Both the position numbers and the translations under genes were made by a program. Positions 59,705 through 64,000 of a DNA stretch of 64,000 nucleotides are shown here, piece by piece. The stretch's first letter is position 1; each line of letters opens with the position of its first letter. Source of the DNA: Winogradskyella aurantiaca (GTDB lineage Bacteria > Bacteroidota > Bacteroidia > Flavobacteriales > Flavobacteriaceae). The notes beneath the pieces were generated by a model, which saw only the letters and a program-made list of their open reading frames with translations, made no database searches and was not told the DNA's origin. The stretch lies in assembly GCF_003362725.1 (NCBI RefSeq), contig NZ_QKTV01000002.1, positions 353,741-417,740 of the forward strand, written 5' to 3'.

Positions 59705-60259
59705 ATGGGACCAATGACACGCATTACATTTAAATGGATTCTTCTTCTCTTAGTTTGTGTAAGCTTTAAGCTAAAGGCCCAATCTCTTGGGAATGTCATG
59801 CAGGGTTATAGGAATACCTGGGCCGTTGCTGGAAGTTATGGAAGTACCTTTGATGGTCAATCCTGGTTTTGGGGTGTGTCTTCAGACTATACGAGGTTAA
59901 TTAACAAACGATGGATCATCAATGGTTCCCTGGTATTTGACCAGGAAACCACTCGAGTTTTTAATGAACCATCACGGATTGATAACACCTTCTCTTTGCA
60001 ATTGGCTTCAGGGTATTTAGTTAATAGGAGACTTGGCATTGGTGCAGGGTTTGCTAAAGGTGTACTTAGCAACCAAAAAGGAAACGGGTCCTGGAATTGG
60101 GAAAATTTGGATAAAGACTGGGCCACTGGATTGTTAGCTATGTATACATTTTGGTTTCAAGGCCCTCATAGTTTGGATCTCACTGGAGCATTGGAATACC
60201 GAATTAATGAACAACGCTGGAGCTACAGCCTGGATATTGGTTACGGTTATTCATTTTAA
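59705..60259 (+). CDS. Exported beta-barrel-like protein, unknown function
   Basis: A 184-residue exported protein: signal peptide (about 1-27, or from the second Met at 59714), then repeated amphipathic strands with W-A-V-A-G-S-Y-G-S-T-F, I-G-A-G-F-A-K-G-V-L and an ending G-Y-G-Y-S-F, typical of small outer-membrane barrels. I recognise no family. It is divergent from the AlgE-like gene and convergent with the giant cargo gene. Confidence 0.7.
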   Translation: MGPMTRITFKWILLLLVCVSFKLKAQSLGNVMQGYRNTWAVAGSYGSTFDGQSWFWGVSSDYTRLINKRWIINGSLVFDQETTRVFNEPSRIDNTFSLQLASGYLVNRRLGIGAGFAKGVLSNQKGNGSWNWENLDKDWATGLLAMYTFWFQGPHSLDLTGALEYRINEQRWSYSLDIGYGYSF

Positions 60260-60285
60260 ACGCATACTTGAAAGAATACCGAGCA

Positions 60286-60316
60286 CAAAAAACCCCCAGC
60301 TAATGCTGAGGGTTGT
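60286..60316 (-). terminator. Terminator of the HYR-like cargo gene (probably bidirectional)
   Basis: Stem AACCCCCAGC / GCTGAGGGTT with a TAAT loop and one mismatch; on the minus strand it is followed by six T. It lies between the convergent 59705 and 60341 genes. Confidence 0.85.
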
Positions 60317-60340
60317 GTTTATGGTTGGTTAATCCATTGT

Positions 60341-63300
60341 CTACATTCGTGTGAGCTTGATGGTTCGCACCTGTCCTGCCTGTGATACTTTTACAATGTA
60401 CACACCTGCATCCAGTAGTTTTCCAAACTCGTAGGTGTCTCCTGGCTCGAAGCTTGAGTAGTACACTTGCTTACCATACATATCGTACACGCGGATCTCT
60501 ATCACCTCGTCCAAACTTGTCTCCACATCGATGCTAAAGTCACCATCCGATGGGTTTGGATACGCACTGACTACTAGCGCTCTTCTATCATCATCATCGT
60601 CATCATCATCATCATCGTCATCATCATCATTATTGCTACCTGGCTTACTATAGTCTACATTACTATCAATTGCACATGGCTCACAGAACGGATCCGAGTT
60701 CCAGATCACATTGCGCTCTGATTTAACCTCCTTGGCAATCACCAGTCCAGTTATTGTTGTAATAATTGGATTGCGACCCTTTTTACCCTTCACCTTCACC
60801 TTGTTATCATTGGCATGGATCCTGGCGGTAACTTCAGCCCCTTCCTTGATCTCTACATCATCATCCACATAAACTGCCACCTGATAACCACTTGGGTTAA
60901 ACTTAGATTCTTTATCGATCTTAAGCTTTTTATCAATAAATATATTGGTACAGTGTGTAAAGTCTACTGTTGCCTCTTTCTTGATCTTCAGCTCTCTTAT
61001 ATACACATTGGATTGTGTAAATATTGCCGTAGCACCTTCCTTAACTTCTACTTTATCGTAAACAATTTGAGTTAAGGTTTGTGTTTGATCTTTCTCTACC
61101 TTCACATCAGGACTCGATCCACTGGACAAGTTATTATACAAGAACTCTGGTATCTCAGCACCTGCCGGTTCTAGTATGGACTGCCCAACAAAACTGCTAT
61201 TGTCAACCTCCACTTCTGAGGCCTGAGCAAACTCTTCTATACGGCTTCCTTTCTTAACCTTAATTTCTTTATTGGCATCAGTAACACCTACCCCACCAGT
61301 CTCTACTGTATTTGAATCTTTTAGCTCTACTTTCTTAGTGGCTAATATGGTATAAGCCGACAACAGATCTCCTGCATCATAACCCACAACCTCATACTCA
61401 AAATCAGCACTACATGCAGAGTTATTTGATGTTACTGTCAGGTAGTAGATACGATTCTCATTCACCTCAATACTCTGTGTGGTCTCACCTGTATCCCACA
61501 AGTAACTCACACCCTGGCTCATATCAATACTATTATCAACATTAGCCGTAAGGATAATAAAGGCCCCCTGACATAGTTCCGGTAACTCAGACGGACTTAT
61601 AGTCACCTCTGGTACTTCACCTATCACTGTTACTGTTGCAGTAGCGCTTGAACTATTGCCATTAACATCTGTAGCTGTTAAGGTGACTGTATTATCTCCC
61701 AAGTCACCACAATCAAATGTGTCTTCATCCAGAGATAAGTCAAAAGCACAGGCATCACTGGAAGCGTTGTCCACATCTTGTGGGGTTATAACAACCGTAC
61801 CATTAACCACTTCTATGGTGATGTTCTGAGTTTGTACTACTGGTGCTATATTATCTTCTACTGTTACTGTAGCATCTTTGGTACTCGTATTTCCATTAAC
61901 ATCAGTAACTGTTAGGGTCACCGTATTAACACCTACATGACTACAATCAAATGCTGTTTGATTTAAGAAAAGACTAGCAACCCCACAGGCATCGTTTGAA
62001 CCATTATCTATTTCTTCTGGTGTTATTGAAGCATTTCCTGAGGCATCTAACTCTATAACAATATCCTGAGTTAATGCTTCTGGTTCTACATTGTCCACAA
62101 CTGTGATTTGAACAGCTGTACTCTCTGTAGCATTACCACTATTATCCGTAACAAGTAACGATACTGTGATTTGCCCCCCAATATCTGAACAATCAAATTC
62201 TTTTTGGCCTATCACCTCTAAAGACTCTATGATACACGCATCTGTTGATCCATCATCAATATCAGAACCGTCAATACTCGCTTGACCAAATTCATCCAGT
62301 TCTACTGTGATGGACTTAGCATTAGCTATTGGTGCCTCATCATCTATCACTGTTACCTTAACTGTACATTCGGTCTCATTACCTTCTGCATCTGTAATTC
62401 TAATATCCACATCGGTACTTTGACTCGTTACTGAGTGCGATTGTAGATTACTATAATCACCTGGACCACCAGCCAATTCCTCCCATTCAGAAGCATCAAA
62501 ACTACTATTACCCAATCCGATCGCTGAACTCCTTCTCAAATTAACCGCACCAGAGTATACCACCTTATCAATAGGCACACCATTCTTTTCAAATGTAAAG
62601 TTCATATCCGCCCCAAAGAAGTATCCCAATCCAGGTCCTATATATGTGGTTGGTGCAAAGGTTGAACCAAAAACTCTCGCTTCACCTATTCCTATTGTAC
62701 CACTCATAGGATAGGATCCAAGGGCAGTCTCTATACTATACACTGACAAGTCTACCACTTCACCTGTCCCGTTGAATATTTCTACATAATCATCACCACC
62801 CGAACCATTAATAGCTTGTGATACTATTAATTCCGGTAAATTATCCCCAACAAAATCACAATCAAAATCACTGTTAGTCAGAAGATCTATCTGTAAATCT
62901 GCTTGAGCCGTACAATTATCACTGATAAATGGTCGTATCTGTTCAATATCCAATGACCCATTTCCTGCAGAATCTAAAAATACCTGTACCTCTGGACAGA
63001 ATATATCTGGGTCCTGATCATCCACTACCATTACTGTAAACGAACAACTTACTGACTGGCCATTGCCATCATCAACTGTCCAGGTTACTACAGTATCACC
63101 TTCATTAAATACCGCACCCGCTAAACTCGCAGAATTGTTGTAATCATTACTAATGGTCGCTGTAGTACAGTTATCACCAAAGCCTGGATCAAACTCCGTT
63201 CCTACTACCGTGTATTCACACACATCCATGTCCGTACCTCGAGTCTGGTCCACAACACAACTAATTGTTGGTGAGATATTATCCTCTACTGTTATTGTAG

Positions 63301-64000
63301 CATCTACTGTTGATACATTTCCATTGTTATCTGTAACCGTTAATGTTACCGTGTTGGCTCCTACATTGGAACAATCAAAGGCTGTCTGACTTAATGCTAA
63401 TGACTGGATTCCACATGCATCATTTGATCCATTATCTACAGCTGCCGCTGTTGTACTTCCATTTCCTGTAGCATCCAACTGTACCGTTACATTCTGAGCC
63501 AAAGCAACCGGATCTACATTGTCCTCTACCGTTACTTCTGCCGTCTCCGTCGATACATTTCCATTGTTATCCGTTACAGTTAATGTTACCGTGTTGGCTC
63601 CTACATTGGAACAATCAAATGTATTTGGTGATACACTTAAACTCGCTATACCACACGCATCATTCGATCCATTGTCCACATCTGCTGGTACTATACTGCC
63701 ATTACCATTCGCATCTAACTGAACTGTTGCCGGTTTAGTTAAGGCTATCGGATCTACATTGTCCTCTACCGTTACTACTGCCGTCTCCGTCGATACGTTT
63801 CCATTGTTATCCGTTACAGTTAATGTTACCGTGTTGGCTCCTACATTGGAACAATCAAATGTATCTGGTGACACACTTAAACTCGCTATACCACACGCAT
63901 CATTCGATCCATTGTCCACATCTGCTGGTACTATACTGCCATTACCATTCGCATCTAACTGAACTGTTGCCGGTTTAGTTAAGGCTATCGGATCTACATT
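60341..64000 (-). CDS. Giant HYR-like repeat protein, T9SS type A cargo (5' end outside window)
   Basis: At least 1220 residues are visible; the frame is open to the right edge, so the N-terminus is missing. From the window edge it has about 80-residue HYR/Ig-like repeats (F-D-C-S-N-V-G-A-N-T-V-T-L-T-V-T-D-N-N-G-N), a lamin-tail-like domain with D-D-Y-V-E-I-F-N-G-T-G (near 62780), more HYR-like repeats, then a low-Cys region of regularly spaced Lys/Val/Glu strands (about 61370-60720) that suggests a beta-helix, a 14-Asp linker and a type A sorting domain with Y-P-N-P-S-D-G-D-F. T9SS would export it and anchor it to the surface. Confidence 0.88.
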   Translation of the reverse strand, partial: NVDPIALTKPATVQLDANGNGSIVPADVDNGSNDACGIASLSVSPDTFDCSNVGANTVTLTVTDNNGNVSTETAVVTVEDNVDPIALTKPATVQLDANGNGSIVPADVDNGSNDACGIASLSVSPNTFDCSNVGANTVTLTVTDNNGNVSTETAEVTVEDNVDPVALAQNVTVQLDATGNGSTTAAAVDNGSNDACGIQSLALSQTAFDCSNVGANTVTLTVTDNNGNVSTVDATITVEDNISPTISCVVDQTRGTDMDVCEYTVVGTEFDPGFGDNCTTATISNDYNNSASLAGAVFNEGDTVVTWTVDDGNGQSVSCSFTVMVVDDQDPDIFCPEVQVFLDSAGNGSLDIEQIRPFISDNCTAQADLQIDLLTNSDFDCDFVGDNLPELIVSQAINGSGGDDYVEIFNGTGEVVDLSVYSIETALGSYPMSGTIGIGEARVFGSTFAPTTYIGPGLGYFFGADMNFTFEKNGVPIDKVVYSGAVNLRRSSAIGLGNSSFDASEWEELAGGPGDYSNLQSHSVTSQSTDVDIRITDAEGNETECTVKVTVIDDEAPIANAKSITVELDEFGQASIDGSDIDDGSTDACIIESLEVIGQKEFDCSDIGGQITVSLLVTDNSGNATESTAVQITVVDNVEPEALTQDIVIELDASGNASITPEEIDNGSNDACGVASLFLNQTAFDCSHVGVNTVTLTVTDVNGNTSTKDATVTVEDNIAPVVQTQNITIEVVNGTVVITPQDVDNASSDACAFDLSLDEDTFDCGDLGDNTVTLTATDVNGNSSSATATVTVIGEVPEVTISPSELPELCQGAFIILTANVDNSIDMSQGVSYLWDTGETTQSIEVNENRIYYLTVTSNNSACSADFEYEVVGYDAGDLLSAYTILATKKVELKDSNTVETGGVGVTDANKEIKVKKGSRIEEFAQASEVEVDNSSFVGQSILEPAGAEIPEFLYNNLSSGSSPDVKVEKDQTQTLTQIVYDKVEVKEGATAIFTQSNVYIRELKIKKEATVDFTHCTNIFIDKKLKIDKESKFNPSGYQVAVYVDDDVEIKEGAEVTARIHANDNKVKVKGKKGRNPIITTITGLVIAKEVKSERNVIWNSDPFCEPCAIDSNVDYSKPGSNNDDDDDDDDDDDDDDRRALVVSAYPNPSDGDFSIDVETSLDEVIEIRVYDMYGKQVYYSSFEPGDTYEFGKLLDAGVYIVKVSQAGQVRTIKLTRM
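60587..60628 (-). repeat. Trinucleotide tract encoding 14 consecutive Asp
   Basis: GAT/GAC codons (12 GAT, 2 GAC on the coding strand) in the HYR-like cargo, just before the type A sorting domain. A triplet tract can vary in length without changing the frame. Confidence 0.9.
63521..64000 (-). repeat. 240-bp tandem repeats in the HYR-like cargo
   Basis: Bases 63521-63760 and 63761-64000 are copies at 240-bp spacing with only three or four differences noted (for example 63557/63797 and 63625/63865). The array continues past the window edge. The copy at 63281-63520 is more diverged. Confidence 0.88.

Noticed and set aside
60341..64000. Plus-strand ORFs at 63519 and 63759 as separate genes
   Set aside because: They are the antisense of the 240-bp HYR repeat and differ only where the repeats differ.
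1..64000. tRNA, rRNA, insertion sequence or prophage signals
   Set aside because: No transposase, integrase, attachment-like direct repeat or cloverleaf candidate was noticed in the intergenic regions, which are mostly short.

Overview
This 64 kb window is chromosomal DNA from a member of the Bacteroidota, almost certainly a marine-type Flavobacteriaceae; I cannot name the genus. The evidence is low GC content, type IX secretion system (T9SS) cargo proteins with both type A and type B C-terminal sorting domains, a PorP/SprF-family protein, GSCFA, DUF6252-like and DUF3299 families, TAnnTTTG promoter elements in place of sigma70 boxes, and few recognisable Shine-Dalgarno sites. I see no rRNA, tRNA, CRISPR array, integrase, transposase or phage gene. 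The window begins inside a MuiA-like gene (1-269) and ends inside a giant repetitive cell-surface gene (60341 to beyond 64000).

Layout. 0.3-9.4 kb: small metabolic and envelope genes (GNAT, patatin-like lipase, YfiT/DinB, fatty acid hydroxylase, DUF1287), a tightly coupled trio (Rid-family protein, exported methyltransferase, 85-aa membrane protein), a nitroreductase, then an ABC ATPase / FtsX-like permease / DUF3299 cluster whose permease carries a 14-histidine loop, and a MarC-family gene. 9.4-13.6 kb (minus strand): a thiol-redox cluster of DsbD, two rhodaneses, a redoxin and a TlpA-like lipoprotein. 13.6-14.7 kb: a MarR regulator and YceI. 14.8-21.2 kb: a complete trpEGDCFBA operon preceded by a 16-codon leader peptide with three consecutive Trp codons and a competing terminator/antiterminator, a textbook-style attenuator.

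21.6-37.6 kb: mostly core genes (yaaA, RluA-type synthase, PASTA protein, ddl, coaD, a two-component system with a TPR histidine kinase, alaS with GSCFA, M23 peptidase, MerR, LemA and two TPM proteins). 37.6-53.2 kb is dominated by surface proteins: a C-type-lectin T9SS cargo, der, a LysM/PBP1-like protein, then a three-gene cluster of a 2042-aa repeat adhesin, a PorP/SprF protein and an OmpA/PD40 protein. The adhesin has 19 units of about 79 aa and an exact 984-bp match at 939-bp offset. 53.2-64 kb: era, a SpoU methyltransferase, fhs, two SIMPL-like genes, a remnant of an ABC ATPase, an AlgE-like barrel, a small envelope protein, and the partial HYR-like giant T9SS cargo with a 14-Asp linker.

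How parts fit together. Several genes have a TAnnTTTG box within about 4-20 nt of the start codon, which implies very short or absent 5' UTRs and was used to choose starts. The redox cluster could supply periplasmic thiol chemistry relevant to the two-cysteine repeats of the adhesin (inference). The strongest regulatory discovery is the trp attenuator. Among protein clusters, the least explained are the His-rich ABC/DUF3299 system and the Rid/exported-methyltransferase trio.
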